From Chryseobacterium defluvii (GTDB lineage Bacteria; Bacteroidota; Bacteroidia; Flavobacteriales; Weeksellaceae): DNA of 64,000 nucleotides. A program made the position numbers and the translations under genes. This document shows, piece after piece, positions 41,162 to 50,635 of this stretch; position 1 is the stretch's first letter, and every line of letters begins with the position of its first letter. Location: contig NZ_RBXB01000001.1 in assembly GCF_003634775.1 (NCBI RefSeq), positions 1,054,001-1,118,000 on the forward strand, given 5' to 3'. A model generated the notes under the pieces. It was given only the letters and a program-made list of their open reading frames with translations. It was not told where the DNA came from and made no database searches.

Positions 41162-42598
41162 ATGGAAGAGATTAAAGAGCAAAAACCAGAATTGCCTGAT
41201 CAGTTCACCGACATCATATTGGTTATGGATCAGGAAAAAAAGAAGATCATGGCTGTTAAAAGCATGGGGCAAGATGGCAAAATGGAAACAATTGATCCCA
41301 GTAAATCTAACCAGCAGGAGTTTATGCGTGTCGATAGACAAGGAGATGTTTTCAGCAATTTCTTTTCCAACTTTAGCCGGCAACTGAAAGAACCTACACG
41401 ATTCAAATTTTTCAGAGTTCCTTATAAATTCGGATTGAAGGTAGCTGGGAAACTTCAAAAACATCTTGAAACTTTTACCGAAGAAGGAGAAAAGATGATG
41501 AAGCTATATGAGATTAAACCAATAGAAAATAATTCACAAATTCAACAACCGATGGCAACACCAGAATCAACAACCACAGAAAAAGAAGTATCAAAAACTG
41601 AGACAGTAGTACAAGATGCGACACCTACAAAAACCTATCGCTTTCAAGAATATCAATTAGACTGGGAAACTTTAAACAGTTTGGGATTAAGTAAAGAACG
41701 CTTAGAAAAAAAAGGGTTTTTAGAACCTCTTCTTATGGGAAGAAAGACGGATGGTATTATTAGCGTTAGTTTAAACCTTGGATCTGCTATAACAAGAACT
41801 GATGCCAGATTATCGTTACAACCAGGAGAAAACGATAAAGCTGTTATGGTCATCCACGGAATCCGAAAAAGCCCTTCGTTAGATTTTCCTTTTTTAGGAT
41901 ATACATTCACAGATGAGGATAAAAACAATCTTAAACATACCCGAAACCTTGGAAGGGTAGTTGATCTAACCAATCCAAAAACAGGAGAAAAAATACCTTC
42001 TCTAGTTAGTATTGATCGTTACACTAATGAACTGGTGGCATATAGGGCAGATCGTATAAAAATTGATGATGAAATTAAAGGCGTTAAATTGAGTGACGAA
42101 CAGAAATCCAGTTTGAAAAACGGAGAACCTGTTTACATCCAAAATATGTGGTCGGAAACAAAGCAAAAACATTTTAATTCCCATGTTCAGTTCAATGCCG
42201 ATAAAGGTTTTACAGAGTTTATTTTTAATAGAGAAGCCCCAAGGTTTGTTAATGGCAAACAACTAGCCGATGAAGAGTATAAAAATCTAAAAGATGGCAG
42301 AACTGTGTTTGTAACAGGAATGAAAGACAGGGAAGGACAAGAATATTCTGGTTACCTGACTTACAATAAAAATACTATGAAAGTGGATTTCTCTAAGAAT
42401 GATCCTGAAAATAAAATTAAAGAAAAGCTTCAACCTTCAGAAGATCATAAAACCCAGATTGAAGTAAATAATAAAGGTAAGACACATGAAGCTACGAAAG
42501 CTATCAATGAACCATTAAAAACCGGACAAGTCGAGCCAATTAATATTGAGCAAAAAGAAACTCAAAAAACAAACAAACGGAAAATGAAAATGGGCTAA
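41162..42598 (+). CDS. DUF3945/DUF4099 protein
   Basis: 478 residues, soluble. The N-terminal region (about 1-110) is helical and carries 'FKFFRVPYKFGLKVAGKLQK'. The centre (about 165-240) has 'FQEYQLDWETLNSLGLSKER' and 'KKGFLEPLLMGRKTDGIISV', the DUF4099-like unit. It is followed by two DUF3945 repeats (EIKGVKLSDEQKSSLKNGEP and DEEYKNLKDGRTVFVTGMKD). The C-terminus is low-complexity and basic. Such proteins sit next to topoisomerase genes in Bacteroidetes ICEs; the role is unproven. Confidence 0.85.
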   Translation: MEEIKEQKPELPDQFTDIILVMDQEKKKIMAVKSMGQDGKMETIDPSKSNQQEFMRVDRQGDVFSNFFSNFSRQLKEPTRFKFFRVPYKFGLKVAGKLQKHLETFTEEGEKMMKLYEIKPIENNSQIQQPMATPESTTTEKEVSKTETVVQDATPTKTYRFQEYQLDWETLNSLGLSKERLEKKGFLEPLLMGRKTDGIISVSLNLGSAITRTDARLSLQPGENDKAVMVIHGIRKSPSLDFPFLGYTFTDEDKNNLKHTRNLGRVVDLTNPKTGEKIPSLVSIDRYTNELVAYRADRIKIDDEIKGVKLSDEQKSSLKNGEPVYIQNMWSETKQKHFNSHVQFNADKGFTEFIFNREAPRFVNGKQLADEEYKNLKDGRTVFVTGMKDREGQEYSGYLTYNKNTMKVDFSKNDPENKIKEKLQPSEDHKTQIEVNNKGKTHEATKAINEPLKTGQVEPINIEQKETQKTNKRKMKMG

Positions 42599-42611
42599 TT
42601 AAGTTTATATT

Positions 42612-44567
42612 ATGAAAGCTATAGTAACTGGAAAAGAAGTTGTAGCAAGAATAATTGCTAATGTTGTGGAAGCCGTCGATAAACACGACGGCTTCTTTAG
42701 TAATACCGAATTTATCGTCACCTGGACAGGTGGTAAAATAATTGATTTATTATGGGGAAATTCAACTCAAATATTCAATGAATCTAAGGATTGTGTATCT
42801 TTTAATCCAGAGGATTTAGTCTTAGATGAGATTAAAAATCAATCAAAAGGCTTCAATAATCAGCTTCAAAAAATTAAATATTGTTTGGATCATTGCGATA
42901 GTATTATTGTAGCTACCGAACCAAATGAAGAAGGGGAAATGATTTTTAGAGATCTATATACTTATTTAGGATGTAACAAACCCTTTGAAAGATTATGGCT
43001 ACAATCTTTAACTGAAAAATCTATAGCTCGAAGCCTTGAAAATTTAAAACCATCAAAAAGTTTTGATCATGTTTATGAGGTTCAAAAATGCAAAAGATAT
43101 GCAGATAGAATTATCCAATACCATATTACCAATTTGGGAGGAAAATCTATCTTAAATGGGCTTGAATCTTTTGGTATGGATCATATTTCTGTATTATCGA
43201 AAATATGCCAAAGTTACAAGGATAATCAAGAATCGCTGGGAGAGGATTCGTGGAGGATTAAAGTAGAACTTGCAACCAGCGGAACTAATTTAATATCAGA
43301 AATTGAATTTCAGGATAAAATTACTGCGGAGAATGCATATGAATTAATCTCTACCAGTGATCAGGCTAAAGTGGTGAATATTGAAACACACAATAAAAAA
43401 GAAGAACCACCTTTATTATTTGATCTTTCTGACTTACAAATTGAAGCCTTTAATCTGTTTAATTTCTCTCCACTTGAAACCCTTAACATTGCTGAGTCAC
43501 TATATGAGCGAAGATTCATTACCTACCCAAAAGTAAGCAATAACTACATTCCATATGAGGTTTGGGATGATTTGGTCAACAATTTAAGGATTCTCCAATT
43601 GACAGAAGATTTTAAGCCTGTATTAAAAAACCTAAGATGGGGATTATTAAACAAACAAATATTAAAAAATAATATTGAAGAGCATCACGGAATAATTATT
43701 ACAGAAAAAGTTCCTTCTGCGCTTAATGTTCGGGAATTCAAGATTTATGAAATGATTGCTAATAGGGTCATTGAATCGGTTTCTATGAGTTATCTTGAAA
43801 TTTATAAGACAATAGTGTTGGATATTTCAGGGTACCACTTCAAGATTTATAATGTTGAAATCACACAATTAGGATGGAGAATAATTAACTCTAAAATTTA
43901 TGATGATTATAAGCTTTTCTTCTGGAATATACCAGAGTTTAAAATTGGTGAGGCCTTAAAAGTTATTAAAACTAACATCTATAGCACAAAATATGATTTA
44001 AATGAACAAATAACTTTTACTAAACTTATTGAAAATGGCTTCAATACTTCTTTAGCAATAAAAGAACTTTTGGAAAATGATTTTATTGAGAATTTTAGTA
44101 AAAAATTATCTCTTACTGATACGGGTAAAGAATTGTTTAAAAATTTATATAAAAAAAATATTATTCCTTTAGCTGCCAAATTGGAAAGTAGTATAATGCA
44201 AGTAGTCAATCATAAGATCGATCCTTCAACCTTTTTATCAAATATTAAATATAATTTGGAAGAATTTGAGGAGATGAAATGGTATGAAAATTTGGAGAGT
44301 TCAATTCCAAAACTTTTTTGTCCAATTTGTAAAATCAATCAAATAACAATTACCGACAAATCCATTTATTGTCCGGAAAAGAATTGCCAATGGCAGATGA
44401 TGAGAAAAATTTGTGGTATAACCTTAACCAATTCGGAAATTTCTAAACTTCTTTTTACGAGTAGATCTTCATTAATTGAAAATTTTAGAATTAATTCTAA
44501 TAAAACCTTTAAAGCTATTTTGCATTTTGATTTGAAGGGAAGGATTAATTTTCAAATAGTAAAGTAG
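42612..44567 (+). CDS. Divergent type IA topoisomerase (TopB-like)
   Basis: 651 residues. The fold is that of topoisomerase III: an N-terminal TOPRIM region (MKAIVTGKEVVARIIANVV; ATEPNEEGE at 101-109), helical body, and active-site Tyr305 in 'RFITYPKVSNNYIP'. A C-terminal four-Cys zinc ribbon (CPICKINQ and CPEKNCQW) is present. The TOPRIM metal ligands are altered: the usual AEKPSVA Glu is Gly7, and the DxD pair is Glu103/Asn105. It starts 13 bases after the DUF3945 gene. It is either a variant using other ligands or a DNA-binding protein that has lost relaxation activity. Confidence 0.85.
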   Translation: MKAIVTGKEVVARIIANVVEAVDKHDGFFSNTEFIVTWTGGKIIDLLWGNSTQIFNESKDCVSFNPEDLVLDEIKNQSKGFNNQLQKIKYCLDHCDSIIVATEPNEEGEMIFRDLYTYLGCNKPFERLWLQSLTEKSIARSLENLKPSKSFDHVYEVQKCKRYADRIIQYHITNLGGKSILNGLESFGMDHISVLSKICQSYKDNQESLGEDSWRIKVELATSGTNLISEIEFQDKITAENAYELISTSDQAKVVNIETHNKKEEPPLLFDLSDLQIEAFNLFNFSPLETLNIAESLYERRFITYPKVSNNYIPYEVWDDLVNNLRILQLTEDFKPVLKNLRWGLLNKQILKNNIEEHHGIIITEKVPSALNVREFKIYEMIANRVIESVSMSYLEIYKTIVLDISGYHFKIYNVEITQLGWRIINSKIYDDYKLFFWNIPEFKIGEALKVIKTNIYSTKYDLNEQITFTKLIENGFNTSLAIKELLENDFIENFSKKLSLTDTGKELFKNLYKKNIIPLAAKLESSIMQVVNHKIDPSTFLSNIKYNLEEFEEMKWYENLESSIPKLFCPICKINQITITDKSIYCPEKNCQWQMMRKICGITLTNSEISKLLFTSRSSLIENFRINSNKTFKAILHFDLKGRINFQIVK

Positions 44568-44687
44568 TTTTCTAAAAGACTTTCACTTCCAAATAACGAC
44601 AATAATAGCTATTTAATAACTTGGCTTTTCCACCTTCTAATTTAGTCATTGGTTTTATTATAACAGGTTATATACACAATTTAAAAG

Positions 44688-44897
44688 TTGAGTAAAGTGA
44701 AGGAAGAGGGACAAAATATAGAAATTGCGAATACGTCTTCAAAAGTAAAATTAAACTCTGAAAAGGTTGTTAAAATCCTTGAAAAATATGGTACGTCGGT
44801 ATCTTTGGAAGAAGCTGGAATTATTTTGGAGTTCTTACGAAAACTTGCTGATGTGGCAGTAAATCAGTATATTGCATATAGGAAAAGGAAAGAATAA
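44688..44897 (+). CDS. Small conserved protein preceding the recombinase
   Basis: 69 residues from TTG 44688 (a GTG at 44697 is an alternative; there is no ATG in frame nearby). The helical C-terminal part, 'KVVKILEKYGTSVSLEEAGI' then ILEFLRKLADVAVNQY, resembles small proteins found directly upstream of serine recombinases in Bacteroidetes elements. It may assist recombination or be a regulator. The recombinase ATG follows after 18 bases. Confidence 0.65.
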   Translation: MSKVKEEGQNIEIANTSSKVKLNSEKVVKILEKYGTSVSLEEAGIILEFLRKLADVAVNQYIAYRKRKE

Positions 44898-44915
44898 CAA
44901 CCTAATTTTTATGAT

Positions 44916-46499
44916 ATGAACAGAGTAGCAGATTTGTATATTCGGGTTTCGACGGATGAACAAGCTGATAAAGGCTATTCATTACGTGATCAAGAAGAAC
45001 GACTAAGAAGATATTGTGAAATTAAGAATATTTCAGTACGAAATGTTTACAAAGAAGATCACTCTGCAAAGACATTTAATCGTCCTGAATGGAATGTTTT
45101 GATTTCAAATCTCAAGAAAAATAAGAACGGTAAAAGCTCTTCATTACTTCTATTCACAAAATGGGACAGGTTTAGTAGAAATGTATCTCAATCTTATCAG
45201 AATATCGACCTCCTTCATTCTCTACGAGTAGAACCTCAAGCTATTGAGCAGCCACTTGATATGAGCATTCCTGAATCTAAAATAATGATGGCCCATTACC
45301 TTACCATTCCAGAAGTGGAAAATGAGCGTCGTGCGTTAAATGTTTTTTATGGTATGCGAAGAGCGAGAAAAGAAGGCCGTTATATGGGCGTTGCTCCGCT
45401 TGGTTATGTTAATAAAATTACGGAAGATAAAAAGAAATATATTGCCATAAAAGAAGATGAAGCTGAACTGTTGAGATGGGTCTTTGATAAAATAATAGAG
45501 AATAATTATAATACGGAACAAATTTGGAAACTTGTAAAGGAAAAAGCAAAAGGAAAGCGGAGATTTAGTCGTAATAACCTTTGGGTTGCCATAAGAAATC
45601 CGTTATACTGCGGAAAGATTTTTGTACCCGCTTTTAAAGATGAAGAAGCTAAATTCGTTCTTGGACAACATGAGCCCATAATTAGTGAAAGGAAATTTAA
45701 TGAAGTACAGGAAATTCTTGATGGAAGAAGAAGGAAATTTCCTAAACCAAAAATAGTATCCTTGGATAAGTTGCCATTAAGAGGATTTTTAAAGTGCCCA
45801 AAATGTCAGCGTATGCTCACAGGAAGCGCCTCAAAAAGTCGTTTAGGACGGTATTACTATTATTACCATTGCCATGCCCAATGTGGTGTTCGTTTTAGAG
45901 CAGAATTAGCAAATGAAGCCTTTGAATACCAATTAAAGGAATTAATGCCTATACCTGGTATTGCGGAATTATTTGTAGATGCAGTCTTGGAGGATTTTTC
46001 CAACAAAATCAAAAAGCAAGGTATCGACCGAAAACAAATGTTAACACAAGTAGAAGAATTGAATAATCGCCTGCAAAAAGCATTAATCCAAAAAGTTGAT
46101 GGAAAATTAGATGATGAAGATTATGCATATATTAAAAAGGACACACGAGAAAAATTAGAAAAGTTAGAATATAATCTTAGTCAGTTATCTGATCAAAATT
46201 TGGAAATTGAAAGGTTATTAAAAAGTGAATATAGTAAGATACTAAATCTTTATAAACTCTATTCAGAAGGGGATATTGAACAGAAGAGGCAAATAATTGT
46301 TTCGATGTTCCCTGAAAATTTGCAGTTTGATGGAACACGACATCGAACCCAAAGATTGAATTCAGCAGTAATTCTCATTTATGCTAATACAAAGGATTTA
46401 AGCAGAAATAAAAAAGGGATAAGTCTACCGTTTTTAGACTTATCCCAAGAGGTGAGCGCAGGAGGAGTCGAACCCCCAACCTTCAGAGCCGTAATCTGA
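44916..46499 (+). CDS. Large serine recombinase (integrase)
   Basis: 527 residues. The N-terminal resolvase domain has the nucleophile Ser12 in LYIRVSTDEQ and the arginine-rich 'FTKWDRFSRNVSQS' (about 92-105). It is followed by the recombinase domain (about 160-275) and a zinc ribbon (CPKCQRM and HCHAQCG, about 295-330), then a coiled-coil (about 375-450). The last ~15 residues (EVSAGGVEPPTFRAVI) are antisense to a tRNA-Arg gene, and the ~11 before them come from the tRNA terminator. The element end is therefore inside or just before this ORF's 3' part, so the natural C-terminus in the circular form probably differs. Confidence 0.92.
   Translation: MNRVADLYIRVSTDEQADKGYSLRDQEERLRRYCEIKNISVRNVYKEDHSAKTFNRPEWNVLISNLKKNKNGKSSSLLLFTKWDRFSRNVSQSYQNIDLLHSLRVEPQAIEQPLDMSIPESKIMMAHYLTIPEVENERRALNVFYGMRRARKEGRYMGVAPLGYVNKITEDKKKYIAIKEDEAELLRWVFDKIIENNYNTEQIWKLVKEKAKGKRRFSRNNLWVAIRNPLYCGKIFVPAFKDEEAKFVLGQHEPIISERKFNEVQEILDGRRRKFPKPKIVSLDKLPLRGFLKCPKCQRMLTGSASKSRLGRYYYYYHCHAQCGVRFRAELANEAFEYQLKELMPIPGIAELFVDAVLEDFSNKIKKQGIDRKQMLTQVEELNNRLQKALIQKVDGKLDDEDYAYIKKDTREKLEKLEYNLSQLSDQNLEIERLLKSEYSKILNLYKLYSEGDIEQKRQIIVSMFPENLQFDGTRHRTQRLNSAVILIYANTKDLSRNKKGISLPFLDLSQEVSAGGVEPPTFRAVI
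46405..46446 (-). terminator. Terminator of tRNA-Arg
   Basis: An 11-bp perfect stem GGGATAAGTCT/AGACTTATCCC (46416-46426 with 46436-46446), followed on the minus strand by six T residues (A-run at 46410-46415). It lies 6 bases past the tRNA 3' end and inside the recombinase ORF on the other strand. Confidence 0.85.
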
Positions 46500-46526
46500 C
46501 GCTCTATCCAATTGAGCTATGCACCC
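46453..46526 (-). tRNA. tRNA-Arg (anticodon ACG)
   Basis: Read on the minus strand: acceptor stem GGGTGCA with TGCGCTC (two G-T pairs), a D arm with AGCTCAATTGGATAGAGC, the anticodon arm TCAGA-TTACGGC-TCTGA with ACG at positions 34-36, and a T arm containing GGTTCGACTCC. The 3' CCA is not encoded. The 3' half (low coordinates) faces the ICE recombinase gene, whose stop at 46499 lies within the tRNA. tRNA 3' ends are common attachment sites; here the tRNA remains complete. Confidence 0.95.
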
Positions 46527-46571
46527 TGTTTTAGGTTTGCAAATATAACACTTTTTTGCTTTCTTTGAAAG

Positions 46572-47618
46572 ATGAAATCAAGAATTTTACTATTATTTAT
46601 CCTTTTCATCTTAACCTCCTGTAAAAGAGAACCAAAAATATCATCTTCAGATTGGACTTTACTTTCCAACCGTTTACAGTACAAAGAGCAAAACGGAATA
46701 TTACAGCTGAAATCGGGAAATTTCACCTATGATTTCAAATCGGATCAGATGCCTTTTAAAAAAATTATCCTCCTCAATGCAAGTATGGCAGGGTACATTA
46801 CCGAATTGGGTGCCGAGGATCTGATTGCCGGAGTTTCAAGTCCTGAATATATCTATTCTGATAAAATTCAAAATCTGCTTAAAGAAGGTGAAATTCTGAA
46901 TGTGGGAAATGAACAGAAATATGAAGTGGAAAAAATTATCTCCCTGAAACCGGACGCCATTTTTACGAACTATGTTGCCAGTTTCGACAATACTTACCAG
47001 TTACTAAAAAACAATGGGATCAAGATTATATTCCTGGATGAGTACATGGAGCAAAAGCCCCTTGAAAGAACGGCATATATCAAGCTTTTCGGGAAATTAT
47101 TAGGAAAAAATAAGGAAGCAGAAACAAAATACCAGGAAGTAGAAAAGAATTATAAAGAATTGAAGCAATTGGCTCTGCAGGCTAAAACCAGACCTCTGGT
47201 ATTAGCGAATATAATGTATGGTGATGTCTGGTACCTTCCCGGGGGCAATACATCCACGGTCAACTATATTTCAGATGCCAATGCTGAATATATCCTGAAA
47301 AACAATACAGAGGAAAAATCCATCCCTATGAGCTTTGAAGAAGTTTTTGCAAAATCCGGAAACGTCCAGTATTGGGTAAATGCAGGGAATCATGTTTCCA
47401 AAAAAGAAATGCTCAGCATGAATCCTCTTTACAGTAAATTAGACGTTTTTAGCAAAGGGAAAATATATGTAATTACAGGAAAAGAAATACAAAAAGCCAA
47501 TGATTTTTTTGAAAGCGGAGTGGTAAGATCAGATCTGGTTCTTAAAGATTATATTAAAATCTTTCATCCGGAATTGCTGCCGGATTATCAACTCACATAT
47601 ATGAAGGAATTGCAATAA
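46572..47618 (+). CDS. BtuF/FecB-like metal-chelate binding lipoprotein
   Basis: 348 residues with a lipoprotein signal (lipobox LTSC, about residue 17). The helical-backbone metal receptor fold shows in 'GYITELGAEDLIAGVSSPEY' near 76-95, 'ISLKPDAIFTNY' near 125-136 and the C-terminal 'YVITGKEIQKANDFFESGVV'. It would bind a corrinoid or siderophore in the periplasm for an ABC importer. No permease or ATPase gene is adjacent, so the partners are elsewhere. It is the first chromosomal protein gene past the ICE and tRNA. Confidence 0.88.
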   Translation: MKSRILLLFILFILTSCKREPKISSSDWTLLSNRLQYKEQNGILQLKSGNFTYDFKSDQMPFKKIILLNASMAGYITELGAEDLIAGVSSPEYIYSDKIQNLLKEGEILNVGNEQKYEVEKIISLKPDAIFTNYVASFDNTYQLLKNNGIKIIFLDEYMEQKPLERTAYIKLFGKLLGKNKEAETKYQEVEKNYKELKQLALQAKTRPLVLANIMYGDVWYLPGGNTSTVNYISDANAEYILKNNTEEKSIPMSFEEVFAKSGNVQYWVNAGNHVSKKEMLSMNPLYSKLDVFSKGKIYVITGKEIQKANDFFESGVVRSDLVLKDYIKIFHPELLPDYQLTYMKELQ

Positions 47619-47641
47619 ATAAGAGTATTTGTTTATTTTTG
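47610..47641 (+). promoter_or_regulatory. Bacteroidetes-type promoter of mtgA
   Basis: A -33 box TTG (47610-47612) and a -7 box TATTTTTG (47634-47641) with 21 bases between, ending 19 bases before the ATG at 47661. Confidence 0.5.
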
Positions 47642-47660
47642 CAGTTCCTATTAAAAAGTT

Positions 47661-48305
47661 ATGTGGAAAAAAATCAAACAAATTCTGTTGATCATTCTGA
47701 TACTGAATGTAGTATTTATTATATGGGGAAGATTCTTTAATCCGCCAATTACCATCACACAGATCGGTGGTCTTTTTAAATATGGAAAATTACACCGCGA
47801 TTATATTTCCTATGATGAGATGGGAGATAATGTGAAAAAAGCGGTAATTGCCTCCGAAGATCAGAAGTTTTTTATTCACGACGGGTTCGACTATACTGCT
47901 ATTGAGAAAGCAATGAAGCATAACGAAAAAGGCAAAAAGATTCGTGGCGGAAGCACTATATCTCAGCAAACAGCGAAAAACGTTTTCTTATGGCAGGGAA
48001 GAAGCTGGTTCCGGAAAGGCTTGGAAGCCATGTATACCTTCATTATAGAAAAAGTTTGGGGAAAAGATATTATTCTTGAAAGATATCTGAATTCCATTGA
48101 AATGGGACAGGGCGTTTTCGGAATAGAAGCAGCAGCTCAATATTATTTCGGAAAATCTTCCAAAAATCTTTCCAGATCGGAGGCGGCGTGGATTGCTGCT
48201 GTATTGCCCAATCCCAAAAAATATGATCCCAAAAATCCATCGGCCTATTTAAACAGGAAACACAATTGGATTATGAGACAAATGAGAAATGTAAGTTTGA
48301 AATAG
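47661..48305 (+). CDS. mtgA: Monofunctional peptidoglycan glycosyltransferase MtgA
   Basis: 214 residues: one N-terminal TM helix (about 6-24) and a GT51 domain. Family motifs are clear: 'KAVIASEDQKFFIHDGFD' (catalytic Glu of motif 1), 'RGGSTISQQTAKNVFLWQ' (motif 2), 'ERYLNSIEMGQGVFGIEAAA' (motif 3-4) and AWIAAVLPNPKKYDP (motif 5). It polymerises lipid II glycan strands at the outer face of the inner membrane and has no transpeptidase domain. Length is normal for MtgA. Confidence 0.95.
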   Translation: MWKKIKQILLIILILNVVFIIWGRFFNPPITITQIGGLFKYGKLHRDYISYDEMGDNVKKAVIASEDQKFFIHDGFDYTAIEKAMKHNEKGKKIRGGSTISQQTAKNVFLWQGRSWFRKGLEAMYTFIIEKVWGKDIILERYLNSIEMGQGVFGIEAAAQYYFGKSSKNLSRSEAAWIAAVLPNPKKYDPKNPSAYLNRKHNWIMRQMRNVSLK

Positions 48306-48318
48306 TATCTTTGTACCA

Positions 48319-50352
48319 ATGAAATTTTTAAATTCCGGTACAAAAAACTTTCAATCTGTTCTTAAAAAATACTTTTCTTTTAAGAACGAAACCCTTTCTT
48401 TAGAACCGTTTGCAGAATTTTTGGAGGCGGTAAAAAGAACTGATTTTACCAATGTCCTCAGCTTCTTCAAAAATAATCCGGTTTTCCTGGAACATTTTAA
48501 GTATTATATTCATAATATTTTTGAAGGAAAACCCTTCAACCTGTCTCTGACGGAAGCCAATATTCTTTCAGAGAACGCATTTTTTCCTGAGCTTAAAAAA
48601 AGAATCCTTAATACCATTTTGCCGCCCGTAGAGCATGAAAATACGGTGTGGTATATGATCGACAATATCAGCCTTCGACCTAAAAAAGATTTGAAATACC
48701 TTCATAATCTTCCTGAAAATGAAATCGACGAATTCTTACGAATGCTGGATGCCTCGGATTTCATTAAAAATATCAAGGTTAAAAAAGAAATGCTGTTTGC
48801 CATGAACATCCTTTCCTGGAGGGTTACGGGAATGGCAATGGAGGTAGAAGTGGTAAGAATGGCTCCTGAGTACAGAAATTTCCATAACCCTTTTATAGCC
48901 CTGCAAAATGAACTGGAAGCGCTAACGGAAGAACTGGAAAATGATCCTGAGCTGCAGCTGCATTCCAAAGACAGCCGTTACAAGCAGATTAAAATATATA
49001 TAGAACAGTGCCTGGAATTTGTGAATATTGCTTTTAAAAATTCTTCCAAATATGGAATTTCAGGGAAGATCAACCAGTCACTTTTAAAAATACAACAGCA
49101 GATTCAAAGAATTTACGACATCGTAAGCCTGCTTGTTATTGATACTGAGGAAGATCTGATGATTAATTCCAAGCAATTGATTTTTAATGTCCTGAGATAT
49201 AAATCTCATAAAAATAATATCTCAGAACTCGTTAATGACAGTACGAGATTAATTTCCCATCTGATCACCAATCACACCGCTGAAACAGGAACTCACTATA
49301 TTACTTCTACAAGAAAGGAATACCTGAAAATGTTTTACAAAGCCAGTGGTGGCGGAATCATTGTAGGAGCATTATGTGTATTGAAAATGCTTTACGGATA
49401 TATTCCCGGAAGCGATTTTTTTCATGCCTTTATGTATTCCATGAACTATGCGATGGGATTTATCATGATTTACCTGATGGGATTTACGTTGGCCACAAAA
49501 CAGCCTGCAATGACCGCAGCAACAATGACCAAGGTACTTTCTGAAGGGGAAAATAATACAAGAAATAATACGGAATTTGCCCATCTCGTTTCGAAACTTT
49601 TCAGAAGCCAGTTTATAGCGTTTGTAGGAAACGTATTACTTTCCTTTCCGATAGCTTTGGCAATCATTTACGGACTGGATGTTTTTTTCTCACAGAATCT
49701 GGCGGTTGATAAATCGGATAAGCTTCTTAAAGATCTCGATCCTTTTAAATCCAAAGCTATTCTGCATGCAAGTATTGCGGGGTTTTATCTTTTTATTTCT
49801 GGAATTATTTCCGGAAACATAGGAAATAACTCGGTTTTCTATCAGATTCCCGAAAGAATTGCCAAAAACCTTTCTATCAAAAAATTTTTCGGGGCCAGAT
49901 TTGCCAAAAGCCTTTCCAAATATTATGCGAAAAACTGGCCGGGAATTGTCTCCAATTTCTGGTTTGGTGTTTTTCTTGGGGCTACAGCTCCGGTGGGCTT
50001 ATTTTTTGGATTGGATTTGGATATCCGTCACATTACCTTTGCAGCAGGGAACTTTGCTTTAGGATTATATGGAAAAGATTTTACTGTAGATAATTATACG
50101 TTCTGGTTGTCCTTTATAACCGTTTTTGTCATTGGTTTTTTCAACTTCTTTGTGAGCTTTACGCTGTCAATGTTTTTAGCATTCAGGTCAAGAAAGCTGA
50201 ACTTTGGACAGGTAAGTGAAATTTATAAAGAAATTTTCAGGTATTTTTCCAAGCATCCTTTGAAATTTTTCCTTCCTATACGCTCGGGGTTAGATAAAAA
50301 GGCAGATGACTTAATGAACAGCACCGTGTCTACAAAATCTGAAGATCATTAA
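48319..50352 (+). CDS. Gcr-like membrane 'site-specific recombinase' family protein
   Basis: 677 residues. The first ~330 are soluble and helical with coiled-coil tendency (NPFIALQNELEALTEELEND). The rest has six or more TM helices (about 345-365, 375-395, 430-455, 480-500, 550-570 and 595-620). It matches the Pfam 'SpecificRecomb' family named from gonococcal gcr. The membrane topology makes a recombinase function doubtful. It starts 13 bases after mtgA, so co-transcription is possible, and its 3' end overlaps the convergent DUF721 gene by 23 bases. Confidence 0.85.
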   Translation: MKFLNSGTKNFQSVLKKYFSFKNETLSLEPFAEFLEAVKRTDFTNVLSFFKNNPVFLEHFKYYIHNIFEGKPFNLSLTEANILSENAFFPELKKRILNTILPPVEHENTVWYMIDNISLRPKKDLKYLHNLPENEIDEFLRMLDASDFIKNIKVKKEMLFAMNILSWRVTGMAMEVEVVRMAPEYRNFHNPFIALQNELEALTEELENDPELQLHSKDSRYKQIKIYIEQCLEFVNIAFKNSSKYGISGKINQSLLKIQQQIQRIYDIVSLLVIDTEEDLMINSKQLIFNVLRYKSHKNNISELVNDSTRLISHLITNHTAETGTHYITSTRKEYLKMFYKASGGGIIVGALCVLKMLYGYIPGSDFFHAFMYSMNYAMGFIMIYLMGFTLATKQPAMTAATMTKVLSEGENNTRNNTEFAHLVSKLFRSQFIAFVGNVLLSFPIALAIIYGLDVFFSQNLAVDKSDKLLKDLDPFKSKAILHASIAGFYLFISGIISGNIGNNSVFYQIPERIAKNLSIKKFFGARFAKSLSKYYAKNWPGIVSNFWFGVFLGATAPVGLFFGLDLDIRHITFAAGNFALGLYGKDFTVDNYTFWLSFITVFVIGFFNFFVSFTLSMFLAFRSRKLNFGQVSEIYKEIFRYFSKHPLKFFLPIRSGLDKKADDLMNSTVSTKSEDH

Positions 50353-50626
50353 ATTTTTCCACTCCGAATTTATCCTGAAATTTTTTCAGATAAAAGCTTT
50401 TACGCATTTTGAAATCATTTTTCAGTAAAGGAGAATTGATCGTAATCATGATTACCTTATTCTGAATATTAACGCTTTTGATTTCATTAAAAAGACTTTC
50501 ATCAAGATACTCTTCCAGAAAATCTTTAATCTCAAACGCAACGAGTTTATCTTCAAAGCCATACATTCTGGCAAAAGATTTTACAAGCTCCGAGGATTGG
50601 TATTCGCGTTTTTTCTTGTTTTTCAT
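50330..50626 (-). CDS. DUF721 (DciA-like) protein
   Basis: 98 residues with the DUF721 pattern: 'MYGFEDKLVAFEIKDFLEEY' near 20-39 and 'VIMITINSPLLKNDFKMRKS' near 58-77. DciA/DUF721 proteins bind DNA and help load the replicative helicase. It lies downstream of recF on the same strand, a frequent Bacteroidetes arrangement. The 3' end overlaps the convergent gene. Confidence 0.85.
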   Translation of the reverse strand: MKNKKKREYQSSELVKSFARMYGFEDKLVAFEIKDFLEEYLDESLFNEIKSVNIQNKVIMITINSPLLKNDFKMRKSFYLKKFQDKFGVEKFNDLQIL

Positions 50627-50635
50627 TATGAATTC

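Noticed and set aside
48306..48313. -7 box TATCTTTG before the Gcr-like gene
   Set aside because: It ends only 5 bases before the ATG and lacks a -33 box, so it is probably chance.
48319..50352. Second mobile-element integrase
   Set aside because: The family name says site-specific recombinase, but the protein is a polytopic membrane protein in a conserved chromosomal context.
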